Notes under the pieces: model-generated
What the model was told of the DNA's origin: nothing
The model's input: only the letters and a program-made list of their open reading frames with translations
Databases searched by the model: none
Position numbers and translations under genes: made by a program
Shown: in pieces, positions 52,030 to 61,295 of the stretch
How positions within the stretch are numbered: the first letter of the stretch is position 1
Layout: every line of letters starts with the position of its first letter
Assembly: GCF_002387245.1 (NCBI RefSeq)
Contig: NZ_DGLD01000002.1
Coordinates: 1-64,000 of the forward strand
Origin: Brevundimonas sp. UBA4553
GTDB taxonomy: Bacteria; Pseudomonadota; Alphaproteobacteria; Caulobacterales; Caulobacteraceae
Length of the DNA: 64,000 bases
Reading direction: 5' to 3'

Positions 52030-52410
52030 ATGCTCAAGGACAAGAATTCCTCGGCTATCGTGGCGGTGAAGGATCTGGATCGGGCCAAGGCCTTCTATTC
52101 CGACGTGCTGGAGCTGAACCTGGCCGACACGTCGATGGACGGGGTGCTGGGCTATCGCACGGGCGGCACCTGGCTGACGGTCTACAAGTCCGACTTCGCC
52201 GGGACCAATCAGGCCAACGCCGTGACCTGGGACGTCGGGGTCGAACTGGACGACATCGTCGAGAGCCTGAAGGCCAGGGGCGTCGCCTTCGAGCACTATG
52301 ACGGCATGGGCCGCGAAGGCGACGTCCATGTCGCCGGGCCGATGCGGCTGGTCTGGTTCAAGGACCCCGACGGCAACATCCTGCACTTGATCGGCGGCGT
52401 GCCGGTCTAG
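52030..52410 (+). CDS. VOC (glyoxalase/bleomycin-resistance) family protein
   Basis: 126 residues from ATG 52030 with GGGAGA 8 bases upstream. It has two beta-alpha-beta-beta-beta VOC halves: SSAIVAVKDLDRAKAFYSDVLELNLAD and VGVELDDIVESLKARGVAFEHYD, and ends WFKDPDGNILHLI. The metal-binding Glu/His pattern is incomplete, so activity is unknown. It lies between flagellar genes but has no flagellar link; its stop shares bases with the convergent acyltransferase gene. Confidence 0.85.
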   Translation: MLKDKNSSAIVAVKDLDRAKAFYSDVLELNLADTSMDGVLGYRTGGTWLTVYKSDFAGTNQANAVTWDVGVELDDIVESLKARGVAFEHYDGMGREGDVHVAGPMRLVWFKDPDGNILHLIGGVPV

Positions 52411-53555
52411 CCCTCCAGCGACACCACCGGCTGTTTGATCTCGGCGCGGGCGTGGCCACGCTTCTTCAGCCAGGCGCGGATGCGTTTCTGGATCGGATTG
52501 TCGACGCCGTAGTGGAACAGGAAGGCGAAGACGAAGGCCGCGCCTACGCCCATGACCCACAGCGCCCAGCGCGCAGCCTCGCCCAGGTTCAACCTGTTGG
52601 CCGTGACCTCGGCCAGACCGAACCAGCCGATGCGCACCACCTCGTTGGAAATGAACATGGCGAAGGAGACGACCGCCGCCTGTTCGACCAGCTTTGAGGG
52701 TCGCTTCACCGGCACGGCCCCGGCGGCCAGGATAATGATGGAGATGAAGACCAGCGAGATCAGGGCGTGCTTGTCGAAATATTGCACGATCGCCAGGCCG
52801 ACCGATGCCAGCAGCAGGGCCCAACCGGCCAGGCGCGGGTTGATCCAGACGCCCTGCGCGAACCAGGCCAGCCCCATGCCTAGGACGAACAGGGGCAGGG
52901 CGCGCCAGATGCCGAGCGCCAGCGGCATCTGATAGACGGGATAGTTCAGGATGGCCCAGCACAGCTCATTGGCCGCCAGATAGCCTACCACCACCAGCCC
53001 CAGCGCCATCCACGGCCCGACCTGCGTCAGGCCGCGCAGCACCCAGGGGAAGGCCAGGTAGCAGCCCAGCAGGGCCGAGATCGACCAGCTGGGGGCGTTC
53101 CAGCCCAGACCGCCGTGCACGCCGAACGACTGCACCAGGGCGACTTGCGCAGGCAATTGGTCCCAGGCGAACCACTCGGGATGGGTCGGCGGCAGGCCGA
53201 TGGCCGTGCCCAGCAGCACCATGGCCACCAGGAGGCCCAGCATGATCAGATGGGCCGGAAACACCCGCAGCGACCGCTTGAGGAAGAAGTCGGTCTTCGA
53301 CATCCGCCCGCCGCCGACCGCCACGCCATAGACGCGCATCAGCACGTATCCGCTGTCGATCAGGAAGAAGTTGGTCAGCAGGAAACCGCCGCGCTCGAAC
53401 ACCGGGTGGACCGCCTCGGCCAGAGCGTGGGGCGCCGAAGCCTGGAAGTGGTGCAGGATGATCAGCGAGGCCACGATGAAGCGCAGCGCATCCAGCCACC
53501 CGCCGCGCATGATGGGCGGTGGTTCGTTATGAGACGAAAACGCGGTCCAACCCAT
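52407..53555 (-). CDS. Acyltransferase-3 family integral membrane protein
   Basis: 382 residues from ATG 53555, chosen for the strong ribosome site AAGGAGG at 53569-53563. About ten membrane helices. The family's catalytic-type His appears in RFIVASLIILHHFQAS, with FLIDSGYVLMRVYG and KRSLRVFPAHLIML following. It probably acylates an envelope sugar or lipid. No polysaccharide genes are adjacent. Confidence 0.87.
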   Translation of the reverse strand: MGWTAFSSHNEPPPIMRGGWLDALRFIVASLIILHHFQASAPHALAEAVHPVFERGGFLLTNFFLIDSGYVLMRVYGVAVGGGRMSKTDFFLKRSLRVFPAHLIMLGLLVAMVLLGTAIGLPPTHPEWFAWDQLPAQVALVQSFGVHGGLGWNAPSWSISALLGCYLAFPWVLRGLTQVGPWMALGLVVVGYLAANELCWAILNYPVYQMPLALGIWRALPLFVLGMGLAWFAQGVWINPRLAGWALLLASVGLAIVQYFDKHALISLVFISIIILAAGAVPVKRPSKLVEQAAVVSFAMFISNEVVRIGWFGLAEVTANRLNLGEAARWALWVMGVGAAFVFAFLFHYGVDNPIQKRIRAWLKKRGHARAEIKQPVVSLEG

Positions 53556-53744
53556 GACGAGGCCTCCTTCAGCGGCGAGGACTCGCAAGAAGGGGGCCGC
53601 TTGCGCTAGGGTCGCTTTCGGGGCCTTCCCACCCCTTCATTTCCAGTTCCTGACCTGACGCGCGGGCTTGTCCGCTGGCGTCAGGCGCGTGCGTGCTCCC
53701 CGAAACGGGCCCGCTGCGGGCCCATGGCCACAGGATGCTGAACC

Positions 53745-54575
53745 ATGCCTTTCATCACGACCGACGACGGGACCGAGATCTTCTACAAGGACTGGGGGAC
53801 CGGGCAGCCGCTCGTCTTCCATCACGGCTGGCCGCTGAGCGCGGACGACTGGGACGCCCAGATGCTGTTCTTCCTGGGCCAGGGCTATCGCGTCATCGCC
53901 CATGACCGGCGCGGCCACGGTCGTTCGACCCAGACGGCCGAGGGCAATGAGATGAACACCTACGCCGCCGACGTGGCGGCGCTGGCCAAGCATCTGGACC
54001 TGCGCGACGCGGTCCACATCGGCCACTCGACCGGCGGCGGCGAGGTGGCGCGCTACGTCGCCCGGCACGGCGAGCCGGACGGCCGCGTGGCCAAGGCGGT
54101 CCTGATCGGCGCCGTGCCGCCGCTGATGCTGAAGACCGAGGCCAATCCCGGCGGTTTGCCGCTGGAGGTCTTCGACGGCTTCCGCGCCGCCCTCGCGGCC
54201 AACCGGGCGCAGTTCTATCGTGACGTGCCGGCCGGTCCCTTCTACGGCTTCAACCGCGACGGCGCTCAGGTGTCGCAGGGCGTCATCGACAACTGGTGGC
54301 GGCAGGGGATGCAGGGCGGGGCCAAGGCTCACTACGACTGCATCAAGGCCTTCTCTGAGACCGATTTCACCGAGGACCTCAAGGCCATCACCGTGCCGAC
54401 CCTGGTCCTGCATGGGGACGATGACCAGATCGTACCCATCGACGACTCGGCGCGACTGTCGGCGCCCCTGCTGAAGAACGGCACGTTGAAGATCCATCCC
54501 GGCCTGCCGCACGGGATGTGCACCACCCATGCCGACGTTATCAACGCCGACCTGCTGGCCTTCATCAAGGGCTAG
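53745..54575 (+). CDS. Alpha/beta hydrolase, non-heme chloroperoxidase/arylesterase type
   Basis: 276 residues. Oxyanion region FHHGWPLSADDW, nucleophile Ser95 in IGHSTGGGE, Asp in LHGDDDQIVP (about residue 226) and His in LPHGMCTTH near the end. The sequence follows the cofactor-free haloperoxidase/esterase family closely. No signal peptide. Physiological substrate unknown. A GGGCCCGCTGCGGGCCC palindrome precedes it at 53708-53724. Confidence 0.88.
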   Translation: MPFITTDDGTEIFYKDWGTGQPLVFHHGWPLSADDWDAQMLFFLGQGYRVIAHDRRGHGRSTQTAEGNEMNTYAADVAALAKHLDLRDAVHIGHSTGGGEVARYVARHGEPDGRVAKAVLIGAVPPLMLKTEANPGGLPLEVFDGFRAALAANRAQFYRDVPAGPFYGFNRDGAQVSQGVIDNWWRQGMQGGAKAHYDCIKAFSETDFTEDLKAITVPTLVLHGDDDQIVPIDDSARLSAPLLKNGTLKIHPGLPHGMCTTHADVINADLLAFIKG

Positions 54576-54585
54576 GGCGAGAGGA

Positions 54586-55173
54586 TCAGCCCCGGACGAG
54601 GCGCAGGAATTCCTCGCGCGTCCGGGGGTCTTCGCGGACCGTGCCCAGCAGGCAGCTGGTCGACAGGCTGGCGCCGGGCACGTCCACGCCGCGCATGGTC
54701 ATGCAGCTGTGCTCGGCCTCGATGACCACGCCGACGCCGTGCGGACGCAGCACGTCCTGGATGGCGTGGGCGATGTCCGAGGTCATCTTTTCCTGAATCT
54801 GCAGGCGCCGCGCAAAGCCGCGCACCACGCGCGCCAGCTTGGAGATGCCCACGACCCGGTCGGTAGGCAGGTAGCCGACGTGGGCCATGCCGACGACCGG
54901 CAGCATGTGGTGTTCGCAGAAGCTGACGAAGCGGATGTTCTTCAGGACGACCAGCTCGTCGTAGCCGCCGACCTCCTCGAAGGTCTTCTCCAGATACTCG
55001 CGCGGCTCGACCTCATAGCCCTGGAACAGCTCGCGATAGGACTTGGCCACCCGCTTGGGCGTTTCCACCAGACCCTCGCGGTCGGGATTGTCGCCCGCCC
55101 ACTGGATCAGGGTGCGAACGGCGGCTTCGGCTTCGGCCTGCGAGACGGAGGGTTTGTGCGCGTGGTCGGTCAT
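54586..55173 (-). CDS. folE: GTP cyclohydrolase I
   Basis: 195 residues from ATG 55173. Zinc-binding and catalytic motifs: VSFCEHHMLPVVG (Cys, His, His), GISKLARVVRGFARRLQIQEKMTSDIA and CMTMRGV with the second Cys. It makes 7,8-dihydroneopterin triphosphate, first step of folate synthesis. Convergent with the hydrolase gene (10-base gap) and divergent from fliQ. Confidence 0.96.
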   Translation of the reverse strand: MTDHAHKPSVSQAEAEAAVRTLIQWAGDNPDREGLVETPKRVAKSYRELFQGYEVEPREYLEKTFEEVGGYDELVVLKNIRFVSFCEHHMLPVVGMAHVGYLPTDRVVGISKLARVVRGFARRLQIQEKMTSDIAHAIQDVLRPHGVGVVIEAEHSCMTMRGVDVPGASLSTSCLLGTVREDPRTREEFLRLVRG

Positions 55174-55245
55174 GGCTTGTCCATATAGCCGGACGGGCCG
55201 ATCAATCCAGTCGTCAAGACGATCGACGGTTCGCATCGGTTTTCC

Positions 55246-55260
55246 TAAACGGCCTGTTAA
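55246..55260 (+). promoter_or_regulatory. CtrA-like site upstream of fliQ
   Basis: TAAA at 55246, 7 bases, TTAA at 55257-55260 followed by CC: one mismatch from TTAA-N7-TTAAC. It lies 42 bases before the fliQ ATG. The fliQ promoter of C. crescentus is a classical CtrA target, which supports the reading. Confidence 0.65.
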
Positions 55261-55302
55261 CCATCCTGTCGGCATTTTCTGCCCAGTTCCCTGGGGTGGT
55301 CG

Positions 55303-55566
55303 ATGAGCGGCGCGGAAGTTCTGGATATTGGCCGCGACGCCATCTGGCTGACGATTCAGCTGTGCGCCCCCGTGCTTGTCGTCGGCCTGGTGGTCGGCGT
55401 GGTCATCGGCCTGTTTCAAGCCCTGACCCAGATTCAGGAACAGACCCTGATCTATGCGCCCAAGATCATCGCCATTTTCGTGTCGCTGCTGCTGTTCCTG
55501 CCGCTGATGGGCGCCTTGCTGGGCGGCTTCATGCGCGAGATCGCCGCCCGCATCGCCGGGATGTAG
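55303..55566 (+). CDS. fliQ: Flagellar export protein FliQ
   Basis: 87 residues, two membrane helices (IQLCAPVLVVGLVVGVVIGLFQALTQIQEQTL and IIAIFVSLLLFLPLMGALLGGF). Typical length and QALTQIQEQTLIYAPKI motif. Part of the export gate; followed after 7 bases by fliR. Confidence 0.96.
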   Translation: MSGAEVLDIGRDAIWLTIQLCAPVLVVGLVVGVVIGLFQALTQIQEQTLIYAPKIIAIFVSLLLFLPLMGALLGGFMREIAARIAGM

Positions 55567-55573
55567 GTCGGCC

Positions 55574-56344
55574 GTGGAGTCCTACGCCACCGCCGAACAG
55601 ATCTGGGCCGGGGGGCTGATCTTCGCCAGGATCGGCGCGATCCTGATGACCATTCCCGGCATCGGCGAATCCTATGTGCCGCCGCGCGTGCGCCTGTCGC
55701 TGGCCCTGCTGCTGGCGCTGGTGATGTGGCCGCTGGTGGCCGGGTCGCTGCCGGCCCTGCCGCCGACCCTGGGCGGCATGGTGGGCTGGATCATCCGCGA
55801 GGTCCTGACCGGCCTGGCCATCGGGGTCATCCTACGCAGTTTCATGACGGCCCTGGTCACGGCGGGCGAGATCATCTCGCAGCAGACGACCCTGGGCTTC
55901 GCCCAGACCGCCAACCCCTTGCAGGCCTCGCCCGGCTCGACCCTATCGGCCTTCCTGATGCTGCTGGGCGTGACCCTGATCTTCGCCACCAACACCCACC
56001 ACCTCTTCATCGCCGGAATCCTGGGCTCCTACGAAGCCATCTCGCCGGCCCAGCCGATGATCGCGGCTGACTTCGCCGCCATGGCGGTCAAGACCTTGAG
56101 CCAGAGCTTCATGCTGGGGGTGCAGTTGTCGGCGCCGGTGCTGGTCTTCGCCCTGATCTTCAACCTGGCCTCGGGCCTGATCGCGCGGGTCATGCCGGCG
56201 TTTCAGGTCTATTTCGCCGCCGCCCCGCTCAGCGTCCTGCTGGGCCTGTCGATCTTCGCGCTGAGCCTCGGCGTGATGGGAACCATCTTCATCGACCGCT
56301 ATCGCGCCCTGGCGCGGGTGTTCACGGGAGGGAGCCTTGGCTGA
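55574..56344 (+). CDS. fliR: Flagellar export protein FliR
   Basis: 256 residues from GTG. Multi-pass: IWAGGLIFARIGAILMTIPGIGESYVPPRVRLSLALLLALVMWP at the start, ALVTAGEIISQQTTLGFAQTANP in the middle. It completes the FliPQR gate. The last bases overlap the TTG start of flhB. Confidence 0.95.
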   Translation: MESYATAEQIWAGGLIFARIGAILMTIPGIGESYVPPRVRLSLALLLALVMWPLVAGSLPALPPTLGGMVGWIIREVLTGLAIGVILRSFMTALVTAGEIISQQTTLGFAQTANPLQASPGSTLSAFLMLLGVTLIFATNTHHLFIAGILGSYEAISPAQPMIAADFAAMAVKTLSQSFMLGVQLSAPVLVFALIFNLASGLIARVMPAFQVYFAAAPLSVLLGLSIFALSLGVMGTIFIDRYRALARVFTGGSLG

Positions 56345-57413
56345 AGGCGCCGATCCCGAGTCGAAAACCGAAGAAGCCACCCCGCGAAAACTTGAGGAAG
56401 CGCGGAAAAAGGGCGACGTCGCCAAGTCGCCGGACGTGGCGGCGGCCATGTCCCTGGCCGGGGCGACGGCGGTCCTGCTGATCGGCGGCGGATACTTCTC
56501 GCAACAGATGGCCGAGGACATGCTGCCGTTCCTGGCCGAGCCCCATGCCATGATCGGCGGGCTGGAGGCCGGAGCCGGGATCGAGATCGGGATGCGCGCG
56601 GTCTGGGCGGTGACCCCCTTCCTGGCGGCCCTGATGCTGGCGGTCGTGGTGGGCGGCGTGGGCGGCAACCTGTTTCAGTCGGGCTTCATGTTCACGGCCG
56701 AGAAGATCAAGCCCAAGTGGTCGTCGGTCAGCCCCCTGTCGGGTTTCAAGCGCATCTTCGGTCCGGACGGCATTGTCCAGTTCATCAAGACCTTCCTCAA
56801 GCTGGTGGCCATCGGCGCCGTCTGCTGGTGGGTGCTGAAGCCGCACACGCGCGAGCTGGAGAACCTGGCGGCCATGAGCCCGGCCATGATCCTGCCCTTC
56901 GCCCGCGACCTGGCGGCGGCGCTGATGATCTCCGCCCTGATCTTCCTGGCCTTCACCGCCGGGGCCGACTTCATCTGGCAGAAGTTCCGCTTCGCCAAGC
57001 GGATGCGGATGACCAAGGAAGAGACCAAGGAAGACTACAAGCAGACCGAGGGCGACCCCCATATCAAGGGCAAGCTGCGCCAGATCCGCATGCAGCGCAG
57101 CCGCCAGCGGATGATGCAGGCCGTGCCGGGCGCCACCGTCGTCATCACCAACCCGACCCACTATTCCGTGGCGCTGCGCTATGAACCGGATCAGGGCGAC
57201 GGCGCCCCCATCTGCGTCGCCAAGGGCGTCGACGCCGTCGCGCTCCGCATCCGGGAGCTGGCGAAGGAAAGCGGCGTGCCCGTCGTCGAGAACGTGCCTC
57301 TGGCGCGCGCCCTCTACGCCACGGTCGAGGTGGACGAGGTCATCCCCCGCGAACACTTCGAGGCGGCCGCCAAGGTGATCGGCTTCGTCATGCAGGGACG
57401 GAAACGGCGGTGA
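56337..57413 (+). CDS. flhB: Flagellar export switch protein FlhB
   Basis: 358 residues from TTG 56337, which overlaps the fliR stop; no better start follows. It opens EGADPESKTEEATPRKLEEARKKGDVAKSPDV, has four membrane helices, and its cytoplasmic domain holds the self-cleaving motif NPTHYSVALRY (cleavage between Asn and Pro). It sets substrate order in flagellar export. Confidence 0.96.
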   Translation: MAEGADPESKTEEATPRKLEEARKKGDVAKSPDVAAAMSLAGATAVLLIGGGYFSQQMAEDMLPFLAEPHAMIGGLEAGAGIEIGMRAVWAVTPFLAALMLAVVVGGVGGNLFQSGFMFTAEKIKPKWSSVSPLSGFKRIFGPDGIVQFIKTFLKLVAIGAVCWWVLKPHTRELENLAAMSPAMILPFARDLAAALMISALIFLAFTAGADFIWQKFRFAKRMRMTKEETKEDYKQTEGDPHIKGKLRQIRMQRSRQRMMQAVPGATVVITNPTHYSVALRYEPDQGDGAPICVAKGVDAVALRIRELAKESGVPVVENVPLARALYATVEVDEVIPREHFEAAAKVIGFVMQGRKRR

Positions 57414-57438
57414 CGCGCGATGCTGAGAGGAACGGCGT

Positions 57439-59532
57439 ATGCTGACGACCACTGATTCGCGCGAGCGAGGCGCCATGACCGTTTCCAAGACCAGAGCGGC
57501 GGCGACGCGCCGTCCGACCTTTGATCCCCTGCTGGTGGTGATGGCCTTGGGCTTCGCCCTGGCGGTCGCCGCCATGGTCTATCCGGCGTTTCGCGCCAAC
57601 GCCTTCACCGCGCCCGGCCTGATCCTGATCTTCGCGGCGGGGGCCACGGCCCTGATCTGGCTGTTCGCCTTCGGCCGGGCCGAGGTGCGCCGCGCCCACG
57701 GCGACACGGCGGTCGAGATGCTGGACGCCATGGCCGAGCCCGCGGCCCTGGTCTGGCCGTCCGGTCAGGTGCTGGCCTTCAACGGCGCCTGGGCCGAGGA
57801 GAACGGGGCCGTCACCGCGCTCCCGCGCGGCAAGTCGGCGCAGGCCCTCTACATGGCCTTCGCCCAGGCCCGCGAAGGCCATCAGGGCCGCGCCATCGTC
57901 CAGATCGGCGCGCGCGAGATCGAGGTCCTGATCGGGCAGGCGGGGCAGGGGCGTTTCCTCGTCCGCGCCGCGCCCGACGCCGTCCTGCCGGTGCCGCAGA
58001 CCGCGCCCGTCGCCGCCCCCGCCAAGGTCAGCGGCGAGGCCCGCGCCATGGCCGCCGGCGCCCCCTTCGGCTCCACGGTCATCGCCGGCGACGACCTGTT
58101 TGCAGGCCGGGCCGAGGATTCCAACGCCGCGCTCGCCGTCCTGACCGGCCCCGCCGCCTCGGGCGACGCCGCCTTTGGCCACCTGTTCGATCTGGCGGGC
58201 GTGACCGAGGCGAAGGTCAAGCTGGCGGCCGGGTCGTCCGGCCCGATCGAGCTGGTGGCCCGCGCCTATCCCGACCGCCACCTGCACCTCTATGTCGCGC
58301 CCGAGGGCGACAAGCGCCGCGTCTGGCTGTTCGACGTCTCGTCGCAGAAGTCGATGGAGCTGCAGCTGTCGCAGGCCCAGAAGATGCAGGCCGTGGGCCA
58401 GCTGGCCGGCGGCGTGGCGCACGACTTCAACAACCTGCTGACCGCCATCCAGATGCAGCTGTCCGAGCTGCTGGAGCGCCATCCCGTCGGCGACCCCTCC
58501 TATGACGGTCTGAACCAGATCCGCCAGACCGGCATCCGCGCCGCCGACCTGGTGCGCAAGCTCCTGGCCTTCTCGCGCAAGTCCACGGTGCGGCGCGAGC
58601 GTCTGGACCTGGGCGAACTGGTCGGCGAATTCGCCGTCCTGCTGCGCCGCCTGCTGCGCGAGGACGTGCGGCTGGAAACAGACTACGGCCGCGACATGCC
58701 TCTGGTCCTGGCTGACAAGAGCCAGCTGGAGACCGCCGTCATGAACCTGGCGGTCAACGCCCGCGACGCCATGCGCGGCGTGGTCGAGCCGGGCGCGGGC
58801 GTGGTCACCATCAAGACCCGCCGCCTGACCGAGGGCCAGGCCCGCGACATGGGCTGGCGCGAGGCCGCCGGCGAGATCGCCCTGATCGAGGTGTCGGACA
58901 CCGGCCCCGGCGTGCCGCCCGAACTGCTGGACAAGATCTTCGAGCCCTTCTTCACCACCAAGGCGGTCAACGAAGGCACCGGCATGGGTCTGGCCACTGT
59001 CTATGGCATTGTCCAGCAGGCGGGCGGCCACATCAGCGTCACCAACCTCGAGGGGGCGGGCGCCGCCTTCCGCATCTTCCTGCCCGCCGCCTCGGCCGAG
59101 GAACTGGTCGCCGCCCCCGTGGTCGAAAAGGCGGTCAAGGCCGCGCCGCGCGACCTGTCGGGCGCGGGCCGCATCCTGTTCGTCGAGGACGAGGCCGCCG
59201 TGCGCGGCATCGCCGCCCGTCTGCTGCGCCAGCGCGGTTATGAGGTGATCGAGGCCTGCGACGGCGAGGAAGCCCTGATCCTGGCCGAGGAATGGGCGGG
59301 TCAGATCGACATGATGATCTCCGACGTCATCATGCCGGGGCTGGACGGTCCGTCCCTGCTGAGGAAGGCGCGACCCTTCCTCGGCGACGCCCCGGTCATG
59401 TTCATCTCGGGCTACGCCGAGAGCGACTTCTCGGACCTGCTGCAGGACGAGACCGGCGTCTCCTTCCTGCCCAAGCCGCTGGACATCAAGACCCTGGCCG
59501 AGCGTGTGAAACAGGAACTGCACGCAGGCTGA
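57439..59532 (+). CDS. cckA: Cell-cycle hybrid histidine kinase CckA
   Basis: 697 residues. Two membrane helices (about 31-50 and 59-79), PAS-like regions (about 90-170 and 215-300), a HisKA domain with His328 in GGVAHDFNNLL, an ATPase domain (NLAVNARDAM, DTGPGVP, GTGMGLATVYGIV) and a receiver with Asp629 in MMISDVIMPG. His328/Asp629 are the counterparts of His322/Asp623 of C. crescentus CckA, a constant shift of 6. It is the source of phosphate for CtrA and CpdR via ChpT. It follows flhB by 25 bases. ATG 57475 is an alternative start. Confidence 0.94.
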   Translation: MLTTTDSRERGAMTVSKTRAAATRRPTFDPLLVVMALGFALAVAAMVYPAFRANAFTAPGLILIFAAGATALIWLFAFGRAEVRRAHGDTAVEMLDAMAEPAALVWPSGQVLAFNGAWAEENGAVTALPRGKSAQALYMAFAQAREGHQGRAIVQIGAREIEVLIGQAGQGRFLVRAAPDAVLPVPQTAPVAAPAKVSGEARAMAAGAPFGSTVIAGDDLFAGRAEDSNAALAVLTGPAASGDAAFGHLFDLAGVTEAKVKLAAGSSGPIELVARAYPDRHLHLYVAPEGDKRRVWLFDVSSQKSMELQLSQAQKMQAVGQLAGGVAHDFNNLLTAIQMQLSELLERHPVGDPSYDGLNQIRQTGIRAADLVRKLLAFSRKSTVRRERLDLGELVGEFAVLLRRLLREDVRLETDYGRDMPLVLADKSQLETAVMNLAVNARDAMRGVVEPGAGVVTIKTRRLTEGQARDMGWREAAGEIALIEVSDTGPGVPPELLDKIFEPFFTTKAVNEGTGMGLATVYGIVQQAGGHISVTNLEGAGAAFRIFLPAASAEELVAAPVVEKAVKAAPRDLSGAGRILFVEDEAAVRGIAARLLRQRGYEVIEACDGEEALILAEEWAGQIDMMISDVIMPGLDGPSLLRKARPFLGDAPVMFISGYAESDFSDLLQDETGVSFLPKPLDIKTLAERVKQELHAG

Positions 59533-59579
59533 TCGCGGCTCCCCTCACACCGGTCTGCGCAGCGGCGGCGCGGCAAGCA

Positions 59580-59618
59580 GAATGCAGCAGGTTCCTGTTC
59601 TGGAGCGCTGCTGCATTC
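59580..59618. terminator. Hairpin between cckA and the sulfatase gene
   Basis: GAATGCAGCAG (59580-59590) and CTGCTGCATTC (59608-59618) are perfect 11-base complements around a 17-base loop, between convergent stops. Likely a shared transcript end. Confidence 0.6.
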
Positions 59619-59646
59619 CGATTACAGCGGGTGACCGGACTGCCCG

Positions 59647-61164
59647 TCAGTCGCGACCGTGACTGAGGAACTGCTGCACGACGTTGGACATGTCGAACGA
59701 CTTGCCGCCCTGCACCGGCGGATACTGCGCCAGGGTTTCCAGATGCTGATGCATCAGTTCGCCCATTGGCGATGTCAGCCACGAAACCTTCTGCAGCAGG
59801 TGACCGTAAGAGTCGGTGGTGTCGTAGCTCTCGAATGGGTCCATTCGGATATTGAACACCAGCGGCTTGCTACGACCCGTGATCGTTCCATAGTAGTCCT
59901 TGGCCGTTGAGAAGTGCCATTTCCAAGGCCCCATCCTCATCGCCGTCAGTTTGGACTCATTGTAGTGGAAGATGTGGTTTCGTGCGGATTTGTCAGTCTT
60001 CCCCATCCAGTAATCAAGGTTATTTTCACCATCGATGTACTGTTTCTTTTCGGACATCACCTTGCCCTTCACATCTTCGACTCCGCCAATCGCGGCCAGG
60101 GTGGTGAACATGTCCTGGTGAGCCTGGATGCCGTTCTTGAGCTGTAGCGGCTCGATGACGCCGGGCCAGCGCAGCATCGAGATGACGCGTACGCCGCCTT
60201 CATAGGTAGTCATCTTCTCACCCCGCCAGGGCGTGGTGCCTCCGTGTGGCCAGGATGCGTGCTCCGGGCCGTTGTCGGTGGAGTACCAGACGACCGTATC
60301 GTCCTCGAGATCCTGATCCTTCAGGAAGTCGAGCACCACGCCGACGTCGTGGTCGTGCTGCAGCATGCCTGATCCGTGCAGGTCGGCCTCCGACGTGTAC
60401 TTCTCCGCCGCATAGCGCCACTTGTCGTTCAGCCGGGTGTAGAGGTGCATGCGGCTGGTGTTCAGCCACACGAACCAGGGCTTGCCGTCGGCTTCGGCGC
60501 GCTTGATGAAGTCCAGCGCGGCCGGTGTGAATTCGGCGTTGTCGACGTCGTGCATCCGCTCCTGATGGAGGGGGCCGGTGTCCTCGATCTTCTGCTTGCC
60601 GACGCGGCCGAAGCGGGGGTCCTCGCTCGAGTCATCCACGTCTGTCGCCCAACTGTGGATCACGCCGCGGGCGCCGAACTTCTTCTCGTATTCCTCCAGG
60701 CTGCCCGAATAGGCCTTGGCGAAGTTCTGGTAGTCGCGCTGCTCGTCCTCTTCGGAGACGTTGAGGTGGTAGAGGTTGCCGAAGAACTCTTCGAAGCCGT
60801 GGTTGGTCGGCAGGTGCTCGTTGCGGTCGCCCAGATGGCTCTTGCCGAAGTGGCCCGTGGCGTAGCCGGCCTCCTTGAGCACCTCGGCCAGGCATGGCGA
60901 CGCCGGCTGCAGTCCGAGCGCATCGCCCGGTTGCCCGACGGTGACCATGCCCGAGCGGATCGGATACTGGCCGGTGATGAAGGAGGCCCGACCGGCCGTG
61001 CAGGACTGCTGGGCGTAGTGGTCGGTGAACCGAATGCCTTCCAGCCCGATCCGGTCGATGTTCGGCGTGGTGTAACCCATGGTGCCCAAACCATAGGCGC
61101 TGACATTCTGCCAGCCGATGTCGTCGCCCCAGATGACCAGGATATTGGGTTGCTTCTTCGCCAT
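59647..61164 (-). CDS. Sulfatase (arylsulfatase family) without signal peptide
   Basis: 505 residues. Metal ligands Asp14-Asp15 in VIWGDDIGW; formylglycine motif C55-T-A-G-R (SCTAGRASFITGQYPIRSGM), with Ala where Pro is common. GHFGKSHLGDR and YSTDNGPEHASWPHGG supply further active-site residues. It hydrolyses a sulfate ester; substrate unknown. There is no signal peptide and no formylglycine-generating enzyme gene nearby. Parts of the 3' half (about 59900-60110) look less GC-rich than neighbours, possibly a sign of transfer. Confidence 0.9.
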   Translation of the reverse strand: MAKKQPNILVIWGDDIGWQNVSAYGLGTMGYTTPNIDRIGLEGIRFTDHYAQQSCTAGRASFITGQYPIRSGMVTVGQPGDALGLQPASPCLAEVLKEAGYATGHFGKSHLGDRNEHLPTNHGFEEFFGNLYHLNVSEEDEQRDYQNFAKAYSGSLEEYEKKFGARGVIHSWATDVDDSSEDPRFGRVGKQKIEDTGPLHQERMHDVDNAEFTPAALDFIKRAEADGKPWFVWLNTSRMHLYTRLNDKWRYAAEKYTSEADLHGSGMLQHDHDVGVVLDFLKDQDLEDDTVVWYSTDNGPEHASWPHGGTTPWRGEKMTTYEGGVRVISMLRWPGVIEPLQLKNGIQAHQDMFTTLAAIGGVEDVKGKVMSEKKQYIDGENNLDYWMGKTDKSARNHIFHYNESKLTAMRMGPWKWHFSTAKDYYGTITGRSKPLVFNIRMDPFESYDTTDSYGHLLQKVSWLTSPMGELMHQHLETLAQYPPVQGGKSFDMSNVVQQFLSHGRD

Positions 61165-61295
61165 GGCGGCCTCCGTTTCACAGAAGGCGAGCCTGACGTC
61201 CGGCGGCCGGGCTCCCCTATCAGGTCAAACCCGCAGACGGCTGCCGGAGAACCGTAACTGGTTCGCGAGTGGAGACCGGCGACCCGGCCTGGACC

